Part shown: piece by piece, positions 32,970 to 41,590 of the stretch | Layout of the letters: every line of letters starts with the position of its first letter | Numbering within the stretch: the stretch's first letter is position 1 | NCBI GenBank assembly: GCA_017545185.1 | Contig: JAFWQJ010000052.1 | Span: forward strand, 124,001 to 188,000 | DNA from: Oscillospiraceae bacterium | Lineage (GTDB): Bacteria; Bacillota; Clostridia; Oscillospirales; Ruminococcaceae | Direction: 5' to 3' | DNA: 64,000 nt | Made by a program: the position numbers and the translations under genes | The notes under the pieces: model-generated | What the model saw: only the letters and a program-made list of their open reading frames with translations | What the model was told of the DNA's origin: nothing | Database searches by the model: none

Positions 32970-35006
32970 TCATATCCGGCAGAGGAACGCAATTATAGCG
33001 CAGAGCAGAATGCCGGTCAGCGTCGGCAGGAGCCACGCGGCGAAGGTCCATTTCCGGCTGCCTGTTTCTTTATATACCGTCAGCAGCGTGGTCGCGCAGG
33101 GCGCATGAAACAGCGTAAATACGAGAAAACAGACAGCCGTCAGAGATGTCCAGCCGTTCGCGGTCAGGATGCCGTGCAGCGCGGTCAGCGAGCTTTGCTC
33201 TGTCAGCGTATGCGTCCCGAGATAGGCCGTCAGCGCGACCGGCAGGACGATCTCATTTGCGGGCAGGCCGAGGATGAACGCCAGCAGCAGGACACCGTCC
33301 AGCCCGAGCAGAATGCCGAACGGGTCGAGCGCCGCGGCCGTCAGCTGCAGGAGATTCTGCGCCCCGATGCGGATATTGGCGAGCAGCCAGATCAGCAGGT
33401 TCATCGGTGCCGCGACCGCTGCAGCGCGTCCGAGCACAAAGACGGTGCGGTCAAGGACAGAGCGCACAAGGATCGTGCCGATCTGCGGGCGGCGGTAGGG
33501 CGGCAGTTCCAGAATGAAGGACGATGCTTTCCCGCGGAGCACCGTTTTGCTGAGGATCGCAGACCAGCCGAAGCTTGCCGCAAGGCTTAGCAAAATCAGT
33601 CCGGTCATGATGCAGGCAGCCCGCAGCGAACTGAATGCACCGCTTCCGGCGAAAAAGACAGTCACGACCGCAAGCAGCGACGGGAACCGCCCGTTGCACG
33701 GGACGAAGGAATTGGTCAGGATCGCGATCAGGCGTTCCCGCTTGTTTTCGATGATGCGGCATTCCGTCACGCCGACGGCATTGCAGCCAAAGCCCATGGC
33801 AGTCGTCAGAGCCTGTTTGCCGCAGGCACCGCATTTTGCGCAGCGGCGGTCGCAGCTGAACGCGATCCGCGGCAGGATGCCGACGTCCTCCAGCAGCGTA
33901 AACAGCGGAAAAAAGATCGCCATTGGCGGCAGCATGACGGAGATCACCCGGCAGGTACCGCGCAGCATCCCGTCGATCAGCGCACCGGAGAGCCAAGCAG
34001 GCAGCACACCGTCCGCGTACCGCATCAGACGGTCACAGCCGCAGGAAAACAGCCTGTCGAGCAGCGCAGAGGGGTAATTGGCACCGGCCAGCGTCAGCCA
34101 GAAGATCACGAGCAGCAGCAAAAGCATCAGCGGAATGCGGAACAAGCGTCCCGTCAGCAGACGGTCAGCGGCCTGCGTTTTCGGATGCGGCACCGGCGGC
34201 ATGGTGAAGCATTCCCGCACGATGTCATGCGCTTCCCGGTAGAGTGCCGTCCGCGTCTGTTTTTCGCGGCATGGACGGGGAGACTGCGCGGCCTGTGCGG
34301 CGGCAGCCGGAATTGCACGGACTGCCGAACGCTTCTGCGCGGTGATGCCGAGTACCGGGATGCCGAGCCTTGCGGAGAGCTTCTGCAGGTCAATGCGGAT
34401 GCCGGCGCGCCGCGCCTCGTCCATGAGATTGCAGCAGAGCAGCAGGCAGGGCTCCTGCTCCGCGAGTTCCAGCAGCAGGACGAGCCCCCGCACCGGACAG
34501 GTCGCGTCGATCACGCAGATCACGCAGTCATGCGGCGTCTGCCGGAGCATTTCTCCGGTGACGGCCTCCTCGGCGGTCCCGGAGCGGATCGAATAGGTAC
34601 CGGGCGTGTCGATCAGCCGGACGCGCGTTTTGCCGTACCGCAGGACGCCCTCTGCTCCGGCGACGGTCTTGCCGCACCAGTTGCCGGTATGCTGCTTCAG
34701 ACCCGTCAGCGCATTGAACACGGTGCTTTTCCCGACATTCGGGTTCCCCGCGAGCAGCCAGACCGGCGGGCGGCTGATCTCCGCAGCAAGTATGCGTTCG
34801 CAGGTTTCCTTTCGCAGCGCGAGCGTGACGCCGTGCACGGAAAACGCGATCGGTGAGCCGCCCGCGCCGCGCAGCCTGATAACGACCTCTGCGCCCGGGA
34901 TCAGCCCCAGCTCCGCGAGATGCTGCGTTTCTGCCGGGTCGGTGCGGAGCTCCCGGATGACGGCGCGGCATCCGGCGGGCAGCTCCGCCAAGGTTTGTAT
35001 CTCCAA
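32970..35006 (-). CDS. feoAB: Fused FeoA-FeoB ferrous iron transporter
   Basis: The first 75 residues form a FeoA-type SH3-like domain (LAELPAGCRAVIREL to HGVTLALRKE). FeoB follows: G1 GNPNVGKST, G3 DTPGTYSI, G4 NLMDE, and a membrane domain of about eight helices with paired gate halves, including FVPCNGRFPSL and the matching FHAPCATTL near the C-terminus. A cytoplasmic CDRRCAKCGACGK Cys cluster lies in the middle. The protein imports Fe2+ across the inner membrane. TTG at 35006 is the likely start, since AAGGGG (35020-35015) is 8 bases upstream; GTG 35015 overlaps that site. The RBS lies in the arm of a perfect inverted repeat. Confidence 0.88.
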   Translation of the reverse strand: MEIQTLAELPAGCRAVIRELRTDPAETQHLAELGLIPGAEVVIRLRGAGGSPIAFSVHGVTLALRKETCERILAAEISRPPVWLLAGNPNVGKSTVFNALTGLKQHTGNWCGKTVAGAEGVLRYGKTRVRLIDTPGTYSIRSGTAEEAVTGEMLRQTPHDCVICVIDATCPVRGLVLLLELAEQEPCLLLCCNLMDEARRAGIRIDLQKLSARLGIPVLGITAQKRSAVRAIPAAAAQAAQSPRPCREKQTRTALYREAHDIVRECFTMPPVPHPKTQAADRLLTGRLFRIPLMLLLLLVIFWLTLAGANYPSALLDRLFSCGCDRLMRYADGVLPAWLSGALIDGMLRGTCRVISVMLPPMAIFFPLFTLLEDVGILPRIAFSCDRRCAKCGACGKQALTTAMGFGCNAVGVTECRIIENKRERLIAILTNSFVPCNGRFPSLLAVVTVFFAGSGAFSSLRAACIMTGLILLSLAASFGWSAILSKTVLRGKASSFILELPPYRRPQIGTILVRSVLDRTVFVLGRAAAVAAPMNLLIWLLANIRIGAQNLLQLTAAALDPFGILLGLDGVLLLAFILGLPANEIVLPVALTAYLGTHTLTEQSSLTALHGILTANGWTSLTAVCFLVFTLFHAPCATTLLTVYKETGSRKWTFAAWLLPTLTGILLCAIIAFLCRI

Positions 35007-35014
35007 ACAAAACA

Positions 35015-35052
35015 CCCCTTCATAAGCTTGTTGTTATCAGCTTATGAAGGGG
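35015..35052 (-). promoter_or_regulatory. Perfect 14-bp inverted repeat containing the feoAB ribosome-binding site
   Basis: CCCCTTCATAAGCT (35015-35028) and AGCTTATGAAGGGG (35039-35052) are exact complements with a 10-base loop. In the minus-strand RNA the 3' arm holds the AAGGGG Shine-Dalgarno sequence of feoAB, and the 5' arm its anti-sequence. The hairpin is followed by TGTTTTGTTT, so it also looks like an intrinsic terminator for nspC. It is also palindromic DNA and could be a metal-regulator operator. Confidence 0.8.
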
Positions 35053-35070
35053 CGTGCGTTTCGGTTCCGC

Positions 35071-36192
35071 TCAGAACCGGTTTTTATAGTCGCTGAAATT
35101 GAATGTGCGCATGATCTTGCAGTTGCCGTCTGTTTCGCGGAGCGCGACGGCCGGCATCGGCATACCGGTATACATGCGGGCTTTTGTCAGGGTATTGATC
35201 GCCATATCCTTGAATACGAGCCGTTCGCCGATCAACAGCGGGTGATCGAAGGAGTAGTCGCCAAACACATCCTCCGGCAGACAGCTCCTGCCGCCCAGCC
35301 GGTAGGTATACGGCAGAACATTCGGCTTGTCCGCGCCGATCAGCGGCGGGTGATAGCGCACCTCGGTGATATCCGAAGCATGACAGACCGCCGAAGCGTC
35401 AAGGATCGCAATGGGCATTCCGTTTTCGATGAGATCGACGACCGTCGTGATGAAATATCCGGATTCCCAGACGATCGCCTCGCCGGGTTCGAGATAGATC
35501 TTCAGACCGAAGCGGCTCTGCAGGATCGAGATGATCTCCTCAAGGCGCTCCATCTGATAGCCCTCTCTGGTGATGTGATGTCCGCCGCCGAGGTTGAGCC
35601 AGTCCATTTCCGGGAGCAGCGCGCCGAATTTTGCGAGCAGCGCGTTCACGAGATTGTAGAGCGCATCGGAATTCTGCTCAAACAGCGCATGGACATGCAG
35701 GCCGTTGATCTGCCTGCGGAGCTTCATCGGGAACTGCGAGACCGTCGTGCCGAGGCGGGAGAACGGTGCGCAGGGGTCAAATTCGTCGATCTGCTGGGAG
35801 AGGTATTCCGGGTTGACGCGCAGGCCGACGGAAACGCCGTGCTCATGTGCCATGCCGGCATAGCGTTCCAGCTGCGACGGCGAATTGAACGTGATATGGT
35901 CACAGATCTTGAGCAGCTCATCCATTTCCTCGGGCAGATAGGCCGTCTGGCAGACATGGTTTTCGCCGTGAAAATACAGATGTGCAAGCTGTGCTTCATA
36001 GGCCGATGCAGCGGATGCACCGTCCAGATAGCGTGAGATCATGGAGTAAAACGGGAAGGACGAAAACGCCTTCTGTGCAAACAGGATCCTGCATCCGGAG
36101 CGCTGCCGCAATGCATCCAGCGTTTGCAGATTCTGCTTTAATTTAGTCTGGTCGATCAGGTAGCACGGGGAAGGCAGGGCTGATTCCAGCAT
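35071..36192 (-). CDS. nspC: Carboxynorspermidine decarboxylase
   Basis: A 373-residue PLP enzyme of the alanine-racemase-fold decarboxylases. It shows the PLP-Lys motif LFAQKAFSS (near residue 41), HALFEQNSDALY, the GGGHHIT phosphate-binding loop, EPGEAIVWESGY, and the C-terminal GGRSCLPEDVFGDY active-site Cys motif. The enzyme decarboxylates carboxynorspermidine or carboxyspermidine in the alternative polyamine route. The partner dehydrogenase gene is not in the window. The gene has its own promoter; feoAB follows after a hairpin that would limit read-through. Confidence 0.93.
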   Translation of the reverse strand: MLESALPSPCYLIDQTKLKQNLQTLDALRQRSGCRILFAQKAFSSFPFYSMISRYLDGASAASAYEAQLAHLYFHGENHVCQTAYLPEEMDELLKICDHITFNSPSQLERYAGMAHEHGVSVGLRVNPEYLSQQIDEFDPCAPFSRLGTTVSQFPMKLRRQINGLHVHALFEQNSDALYNLVNALLAKFGALLPEMDWLNLGGGHHITREGYQMERLEEIISILQSRFGLKIYLEPGEAIVWESGYFITTVVDLIENGMPIAILDASAVCHASDITEVRYHPPLIGADKPNVLPYTYRLGGRSCLPEDVFGDYSFDHPLLIGERLVFKDMAINTLTKARMYTGMPMPAVALRETDGNCKIMRTFNFSDYKNRF

Positions 36193-36216
36193 CGCATGAC
36201 ACTCCTTTGCTGCTGT

Positions 36217-36242
36217 GATATCAGATGCAGAGGCATCATATC
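36217..36242 (-). promoter_or_regulatory. Imperfect palindrome in the nspC leader
   Basis: GATATCAGATGC and GCATCATATC pair around a 4-base loop near the predicted transcription start; a possible operator or leader hairpin. Confidence 0.4.
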
Positions 36243-36243
36243 T

Positions 36244-36272
36244 AGTATAGCATATTTTCTGCGGTTTTGCAA
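36244..36272 (-). promoter_or_regulatory. Promoter of nspC
   Basis: On the minus strand TTGCAA (36272-36267) and TATACT (36249-36244), 17-base spacer. Confidence 0.75.
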
Positions 36273-36418
36273 GCGTTTCCTGTGAAATTTATATAAAAAA
36301 CGAAAGTCTTTCGCGGAACGCCGCAGCAGATATTCCGGAGAACGGGATTTTCCGGCTGTTTCCCGGGATTTCCCGCTTCGGGCAGAAAACCGGAATTTGA
36401 TTTTTTGAAGTGAAATCC

Positions 36419-36447
36419 TTGCTTTTTTGGCGATAATGTGCTATAAT
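36419..36447 (+). promoter_or_regulatory. Promoter of the amidase gene
   Basis: TTGCTT (36419-36424) and TATAAT (36442-36447), 17-base spacer; the start near 36454 leaves about 48 bases of leader. The rest of the 36193-36502 gap holds the divergent nspC promoter and no other feature that I can see. Confidence 0.75.
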
Positions 36448-36502
36448 AAATCTGTATATTGTGTGATGAGACAGAAACAATAACAGATATAGGAGATTAC
36501 TT

Positions 36503-37333
36503 ATGGCAAAAAGGAGACGGATCCGCTGGGACCGCGTTGTGCTGGTGTTCGGCCCGATCCTGCTGATCATCATTCTGCTGTGTGTGAAGTGTCACCACGG
36601 TGACGATGAAGAAAGTACAACGGATCCCGGCGCGGTCGAATCCATGCTGATCGAGGAGTCCGGTCAGGATTCGGAGGTTGTTCCGGTGCAGGCACCGTAC
36701 CGCGATCTGGTCGTGGTCGTCGATGCCGGACACGGCGGAAATGACGACGGCGCGGTCGATCAGACACAGACGCGCTTTGAAAAGGACGATAACCTGCGGC
36801 TGGCGCTGGCGGTCGAGGACAGGCTGAATGTGTATCCGCATGTGCAGGTCATCATGACGCGCGAGACGGATGTGTTTGTCGAACTGCAGGAGCGCTGCGA
36901 TGTCGCGAACAATGCGAACGCGGATTTCTTCATATCGCTGCACCGCAATTCCGCGACGAGCGGCAAGGGCGTCGAGATCTGGATCAACAATGATTCGATG
37001 GGCGATATTACGATGGACAAGATGATGGCGGAATACATCATGGAATGGCTGGAGCAGGCCGGCATCTCGAACAACCGCGGCATCAAGAAGGGACTGCGCA
37101 ATTCGTCCGTCGATGCCGAGAGCGAGAATTTCTACATCAACCGCTATACGAATATGCCGAGCGTTCTGGTCGAAATGGGCTTCATGACCTCGGAGATCGA
37201 CAACAGCAATTTTGATACAAAGCTCAATGAATACGCCGATGCGATCGCAGGCGCATTCATGGAAATGGTCTCGGACAGAGGCATCTATACCGAGAACGGT
37301 GTACCCTGCTTTGATACGTCAGCGCAGGCATGA
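36503..37333 (+). CDS. N-acetylmuramoyl-L-alanine amidase (Amidase_3), membrane-anchored
   Basis: The 276-residue protein starts with a basic segment and one membrane helix (VVLVFGPILLIIILLCV), then an acidic linker. The zinc amidase domain runs from about residue 69: VVVDAGHGG (first zinc His), E in RFEKDDN, SLHRNS (zinc His) and VLVEMGFMTSEIDN (catalytic Glu). It cleaves the amide bond between MurNAc and the stem peptide outside the membrane. No SH3, SPOR or other wall-targeting domain is present. The gene just precedes the FkbH-like gene. Confidence 0.92.
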   Translation: MAKRRRIRWDRVVLVFGPILLIIILLCVKCHHGDDEESTTDPGAVESMLIEESGQDSEVVPVQAPYRDLVVVVDAGHGGNDDGAVDQTQTRFEKDDNLRLALAVEDRLNVYPHVQVIMTRETDVFVELQERCDVANNANADFFISLHRNSATSGKGVEIWINNDSMGDITMDKMMAEYIMEWLEQAGISNNRGIKKGLRNSSVDAESENFYINRYTNMPSVLVEMGFMTSEIDNSNFDTKLNEYADAIAGAFMEMVSDRGIYTENGVPCFDTSAQA

Positions 37334-37359
37334 TACAGAACGATAAAGGAACAGGAACA

Positions 37360-39087
37360 ATGGAAACGATACGCTACAAAGATCTGAAACGGCTTGCAAA
37401 GCAGCTTGACGCCCCGAAGCAGAAGCTGGCGCTGCTCGGCGACTGCGCGACCCAGCAGCTCGCGGAGGCGATCCGCGGCGAATCCGTCCTGCGCGCGCAT
37501 CCGCTCGATGTCCTCGATGCGGACTATGACCAGATGGAGGCGCAGCTGCTTGATCCGAATTCGGAGGTCTACCGCTTTGCACCGGACTATATTCTGCTGT
37601 TTGCATCGGCGGAGAAGCTGAAAAAGCGCTTTTACGATACTGTTCCGGCGGAGCGTGCGGATTTTGCGGAGCGGGAGCTCGAACGCTTCTGCGGACTGTG
37701 GCAGGCGATCCAGTCGCACTGCAAGGCGCGCATCCTGATGTTTGATTTTCCGGAGGAACCCGATGCCGTGTTCGGCAGCTATGCGCTGCGGACGCCGGTC
37801 TCCTTTGCCTATCAGGTGCGGAAGCTCAATTTCCGCATGAGCGAGGTCATGGCAGCCGATTATCCGGCTGTCTATCCGATCGCGCTCGGCGCCGTGCAGA
37901 CCATGCTCGGCAGAGAAGCCTTCTTTGAGGACAGAACATGGTATCTCGCGAAAATGGCCGTCCGCACGGACGCGCTGCCTGCAGTTGCGGCACGCATCCT
38001 TGATACGGTCACGGCGCTGGCCGGCAAGGTGAAAAAGTGCATCGTCACCGACCTTGACAATACCCTCTGGGGCGGCGTCATCGGCGACGACGGCATCGAC
38101 GGCATCCAGCTCGGCGAGCTCGGGGACGGCCCTGCATTTGCGGCGCTGCAGCATTGGCTGCTCGAATTGAAGCGGCGCGGTCTGCTGCTGGCGGTATGCA
38201 GCAAAAATAACGATGACACGGCCAGAGAGCCGTTTGAAAAGCATCCGGAATCGGTGCTGCGGCTGGAGGATTTCGCCGCATTTGTCGCAAACTGGGAGAA
38301 CAAGGCGCAGAACATCCGGCAGATCCGGCAGACGCTGAACATCGGCATGGACAGCTTTGTATTCCTTGACGATAACCCGTTTGAGCGCAATCTCGTCCGG
38401 GAGATGATCCCGGAGGTCACGGTGCCGGAGCTGCCGGAGGATCCTTCCGCAGTCCCCGCATTTCTGGAATCGCTGCATCTGTTTGAGGCGGTCAGCTTCT
38501 CCGAGGAGGACGCCGCCCGTACCGCGCAGTATCAGGCGGAGGCAGGCAGAGCGGCTGCGCAGGCCAAATTCGCCAGCTACGACGAATATCTGCAGGCGCT
38601 GGATATGCAGGGTGAGATCAAGCCGTTTGATTCGTTCCATTTCCCGCGCATCGCGCAGCTGACGCAGCGCTCCAACCAGTTCAATCTGCGGACGGTGCGC
38701 TATTCCGAAGCGGACATTGCGGCGATCGCAGCCGACCCCGATTATCTGACGCGCTACATGACGCTTTCCGACCGCTACGGCGAGCACGGCCTGATCTCGG
38801 TCGTGATCTGCCGGAAGCAGGACGAACAGACGCTGTTCATTGACACATGGCTGATGAGCTGCCGTGTGCTGCGGCGCGGCGTCGAGGGCTGCCTGTTTGA
38901 CGCGATCGTACAGATGACGCTGGACGCCGGCTTCCGGTATCTTGCCGCGGAATATCTCCCGACCGCGAAGAATAAAATGGTCGCAGACTTCTATTCGGAG
39001 ATCGGCATGGAAAAAACCGGTGCCGGAACCTATCTGCTGGACTGCACAAAACATCGCAAACACGAGCATTTTATTACAGTGAACTGA
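37360..39087 (+). CDS. FkbH-like HAD-family protein
   Basis: The 575-residue product has three parts seen in FkbH proteins. The N-terminal region of about 210 residues begins near LALLGDCATQQLA and resembles an SGNH-like fold. A HAD domain follows with VTDLDNTLWGGVIGDDG (nucleophile Asp about residue 231), CSKNNDDTA and FLDDNPFERNLV. The C-terminal third looks like a GNAT acyltransferase. In polyketide pathways FkbH makes glyceryl-S-ACP from 1,3-bisphosphoglycerate, but no carrier protein or synthase gene is nearby. AAAGGA lies 9 bases before ATG 37360; an alternative ATG at 37330 overlaps the amidase stop. The role here is unknown. Confidence 0.85.
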   Translation: METIRYKDLKRLAKQLDAPKQKLALLGDCATQQLAEAIRGESVLRAHPLDVLDADYDQMEAQLLDPNSEVYRFAPDYILLFASAEKLKKRFYDTVPAERADFAERELERFCGLWQAIQSHCKARILMFDFPEEPDAVFGSYALRTPVSFAYQVRKLNFRMSEVMAADYPAVYPIALGAVQTMLGREAFFEDRTWYLAKMAVRTDALPAVAARILDTVTALAGKVKKCIVTDLDNTLWGGVIGDDGIDGIQLGELGDGPAFAALQHWLLELKRRGLLLAVCSKNNDDTAREPFEKHPESVLRLEDFAAFVANWENKAQNIRQIRQTLNIGMDSFVFLDDNPFERNLVREMIPEVTVPELPEDPSAVPAFLESLHLFEAVSFSEEDAARTAQYQAEAGRAAAQAKFASYDEYLQALDMQGEIKPFDSFHFPRIAQLTQRSNQFNLRTVRYSEADIAAIAADPDYLTRYMTLSDRYGEHGLISVVICRKQDEQTLFIDTWLMSCRVLRRGVEGCLFDAIVQMTLDAGFRYLAAEYLPTAKNKMVADFYSEIGMEKTGAGTYLLDCTKHRKHEHFITVN

Positions 39088-39203
39088 GAGCCTGCGTGCG
39101 GGAGTACGAGGCGCGGACATCACATGCCGGATACCGGCAGAAACGGCTCCGGACACTGTAAGGGGACATTATCATAAGTTTTTCTTAAAATCAAAAAAAA
39201 TGC

Positions 39204-39232
39204 TTGAAATCCTTGCGAAACTGTGGTATAAT
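39204..39232 (+). promoter_or_regulatory. Promoter of the small YtxH-like gene
   Basis: TTGAAA (39204-39209) and TATAAT (39227-39232) with 17 bases between; the leader is about 87 bases. Confidence 0.82.
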
Positions 39233-39325
39233 ACAACTATGAGGATCGCTGCATCCGCATGGGCGGCGATCGGTCGGCTGTGCCGCTCAAATTGAAATGC
39301 ACCTTGCGGAGAAAGAGGAATGACT

Positions 39326-39664
39326 ATGAAAACAATGACTGCTCTTGCACTGTTTGCCGCTGCCGCCGCCGGTGCCGCTGTTGCGGTTATGATCGCAAAG
39401 CGCCGTCAGGACGAGGCCTGCTGCCGCTATGATGCAGATGAATTTGATGATGAAGATTTCTGCGAAGACTGCGGTGTGTGTGACGACGGGATCGAGGTTC
39501 CGGACGAAGTGAAGGAAGCTGCAGAGGACGCTGCCGAGGCTGCTGAGGACGCCGCAGAGGATGTTGCCGATGCGATCGACGATGCTGCTGACAGCATCAA
39601 GGACGCAGCTGAGGACATTGCGGACGATATCAAGGACGCAGCAGAGGATCTGCTCGATAAGTAA
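39326..39664 (+). CDS. Small YtxH-like membrane protein with Cys cluster and acidic amphipathic repeat
   Basis: The 112-residue protein starts with one hydrophobic Ala-rich segment (about residues 4-24), followed by a basic stop (KRR). An acidic stretch contains two adjacent Cys and a CEDCGVC motif at residues 46-52 that could bind metal. The C-terminal half is a repeated AAEDAAED/DAADSIKD amphipathic helix. The overall plan fits YtxH-type proteins. The helix repeat resembles residues about 410-460 of the PlsC fusion (28463-31171). AGAGGA sits 6 bases before ATG 39326; the ATG at 39320 would abut it. The function is unknown. Confidence 0.72.
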   Translation: MKTMTALALFAAAAAGAAVAVMIAKRRQDEACCRYDADEFDDEDFCEDCGVCDDGIEVPDEVKEAAEDAAEAAEDAAEDVADAIDDAADSIKDAAEDIADDIKDAAEDLLDK

Positions 39665-39678
39665 TGCTGATTTGACAG

Positions 39679-39709
39679 AAACGGGATGGCGTCCGGTCAT
39701 CCCGTTTTT
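39679..39709 (+). terminator. Intrinsic terminator of the YtxH-like gene
   Basis: AAACGGGATG (39679-39688) pairs with CATCCCGTTT (39698-39707), followed by TT. Confidence 0.88.
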
Positions 39710-39753
39710 CTATGTAAAAAAGGATTTTTACGAAAAAGGGTTGATTTGGCAAT

Positions 39754-40596
39754 ATGCAAAAAATTCTTGGCTACCTGCGCCGTGCGGTGCAGGAATTTGA
39801 CCTGATCCAGAACGGCGACCGGATTGCGGTCGGGATCTCCGGCGGCAAGGACAGCCTTGTGCTGCTTGCGGCGCTGCGGGATTTCCAGAAATTCGGCCTG
39901 CTGGATTATACGCTGGTCGGCATCACGCTGGACCCGCAGTTCGGCGGCATCCCGACGGATTATTCCGCAGCTGCAGCATTCTGCGAGCAGCTCGGCGTCG
40001 AATACCACCTGATCCCGACGCAGATCGGGCATATTGTCATAGACGTCCGCAAGGAATCGAGCCCGTGCAGCCTCTGCGCGAAGATGCGCCGCGGCGCGCT
40101 GCACGATCAGGCCAAGGCGTTCGGCTGCAACAAGCTGGCACTCGGCCACCACAATGACGACGCGATCGAGACCTTCCTCATGAACCTGTTTATCGAGGGG
40201 CGGATCGGCTGCTACGCGCCGAAATCGTATCTGTCCCGCAAGGATCTGACGCTGATCCGGCCGCTGAGCTTTGCGCCGGAGCGGGATATCGTCCATGCGG
40301 CAAAGCTGAATGTGCCGGAGATCGTGAAATCGCGCTGTCCCGTGGACGGCCACACCATGCGCGAGACGATGAAAACCTTTATTCGCGAGCAGGAGAAGCA
40401 GAATCCCGGCTTCAAAACGCGGGTGTTCGGCGCGATGCGGAGAGCGAATGTGGACGGCTGGGGCGGCAAGACCTATGTGCGCGATCTTGCGATGGACAAC
40501 CCCGAAACAAACGGCAAGGCGGAGCGGTTCCACATGCTGGAGCAGGAGATCGCACGGCGCCTGAAGGAGGGTCAGTATGCGGATCTTGGGAATTGA
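39754..40596 (+). CDS. ttcA: tRNA 2-thiocytidine biosynthesis protein TtcA-like
   Basis: A 280-residue PP-loop ATPase. The pyrophosphatase loop GISGGKDS lies at about residues 28-35; a CSLCAKMRRG CxxC motif and a downstream RCPVD Cys form the [4Fe-4S]-binding set of TtcA. GHHNDDAIETFLMN is the conserved downstream motif. TtcA thiolates C32 of certain tRNAs. It overlaps tsaD by 20 bases, so the two tRNA-modification genes are co-translated. Related U54 thiolases (TtuA) have additional zinc fingers not seen here. Confidence 0.88.
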   Translation: MQKILGYLRRAVQEFDLIQNGDRIAVGISGGKDSLVLLAALRDFQKFGLLDYTLVGITLDPQFGGIPTDYSAAAAFCEQLGVEYHLIPTQIGHIVIDVRKESSPCSLCAKMRRGALHDQAKAFGCNKLALGHHNDDAIETFLMNLFIEGRIGCYAPKSYLSRKDLTLIRPLSFAPERDIVHAAKLNVPEIVKSRCPVDGHTMRETMKTFIREQEKQNPGFKTRVFGAMRRANVDGWGGKTYVRDLAMDNPETNGKAERFHMLEQEIARRLKEGQYADLGN

Positions 40597-41590
40597 AAGC
40601 TCCTGCGACGAGACGGCTGCGGCAATCGTCGAGGACGGCAGAACGGTACTTTCCAATGTGATCGCGTCGCAGGCAGACGAGCATAAACAGTACGGCGGCG
40701 TCGTGCCGGAGCTGGCATCCCGCCGCCATTGTGAAAATATATTGCCCGTCGTCCGGCAGGCACTTGCCGATGCGAACATGACGCTGGATGAGGTTGACGG
40801 CATCGCCGTGACCTACGCGCCGGGACTGATCGGTGCGCTGCTGGTCGGCGTCAGCTTTGCAAAGGGGCTCGCCATGATGAGCGGAAAGCCGCTGATCCCG
40901 GTGCATCATACGGAGGGACATGCGGCTGCAAATTATCTGGTGCACCCCGATCTGGAACCGCCGTATCTGGGCATTATCGTCAGCGGCGGGCATACGCGCA
41001 TTGCGGAAATCCTCGATTATACGACGTTTCGGACGGTCGGCAAGACCCGCGACGACGCAGCAGGTGAGTGCTTTGACAAGTGCGCACGGGCAATGGGCTT
41101 TCCGTATCCGGGCGGCGTGCATGTTGACAAGGCAGCGCAGCGCGGCGACGCAAAGGCGTTCAGACTGCCGAAAACCAAAATGGACGGCAATCCGTATGAC
41201 TTCAGCTTTTCGGGCTTGAAAACGTATATTGTCAATCTGCTGCACCATACCGAGCAGGTCGGCGAGCATCTGAATTGCGATGATCTTGCGGCGGCCTTGC
41301 AGCATGATATCGCGGAGACGATCACGGAAAAAACGATCGCCGCCGCGAAGGAGCTCGGGTATACGAGCATTGCGCTGTCAGGCGGTGTGTCTGCAAATTC
41401 CGGTGTGCGGAATGCGCTGGAACGCGCCTGTCAGCAGAACGGCTTTACGCTGTATATGCCGCCGCTTGCACTTTGCGGCGACAATGCCGCAATGATCGCG
41501 GCACAGGGCTACTATAACTATCTTGCAGGCATCACCGCGGACGAATCCCTCAACGCCATGGCCTCCAAGGAGCTCCGCGGGGAAGTTTAA
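40577..41590 (+). CDS. tsaD: tRNA threonylcarbamoyladenosine synthase subunit TsaD
   Basis: The 337-residue protein has the N-terminal ASKHA signature LGIESSCDETAAAIVEDG, VVPELASRRH, the metal-binding HHTEGH motif (HxxxH), GIIVSGGHT, and the C-terminal SGGVSANSGVR and CGDNAAMIA. TsaD transfers threonylcarbamoyl to A37 of ANN-decoding tRNAs. GGAGGG precedes the ATG inside ttcA. TsaB and TsaE genes are not in the window. The gene is followed by a 287-base repeat-rich spacer. Confidence 0.95.
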   Translation: MRILGIESSCDETAAAIVEDGRTVLSNVIASQADEHKQYGGVVPELASRRHCENILPVVRQALADANMTLDEVDGIAVTYAPGLIGALLVGVSFAKGLAMMSGKPLIPVHHTEGHAAANYLVHPDLEPPYLGIIVSGGHTRIAEILDYTTFRTVGKTRDDAAGECFDKCARAMGFPYPGGVHVDKAAQRGDAKAFRLPKTKMDGNPYDFSFSGLKTYIVNLLHHTEQVGEHLNCDDLAAALQHDIAETITEKTIAAAKELGYTSIALSGGVSANSGVRNALERACQQNGFTLYMPPLALCGDNAAMIAAQGYYNYLAGITADESLNAMASKELRGEV

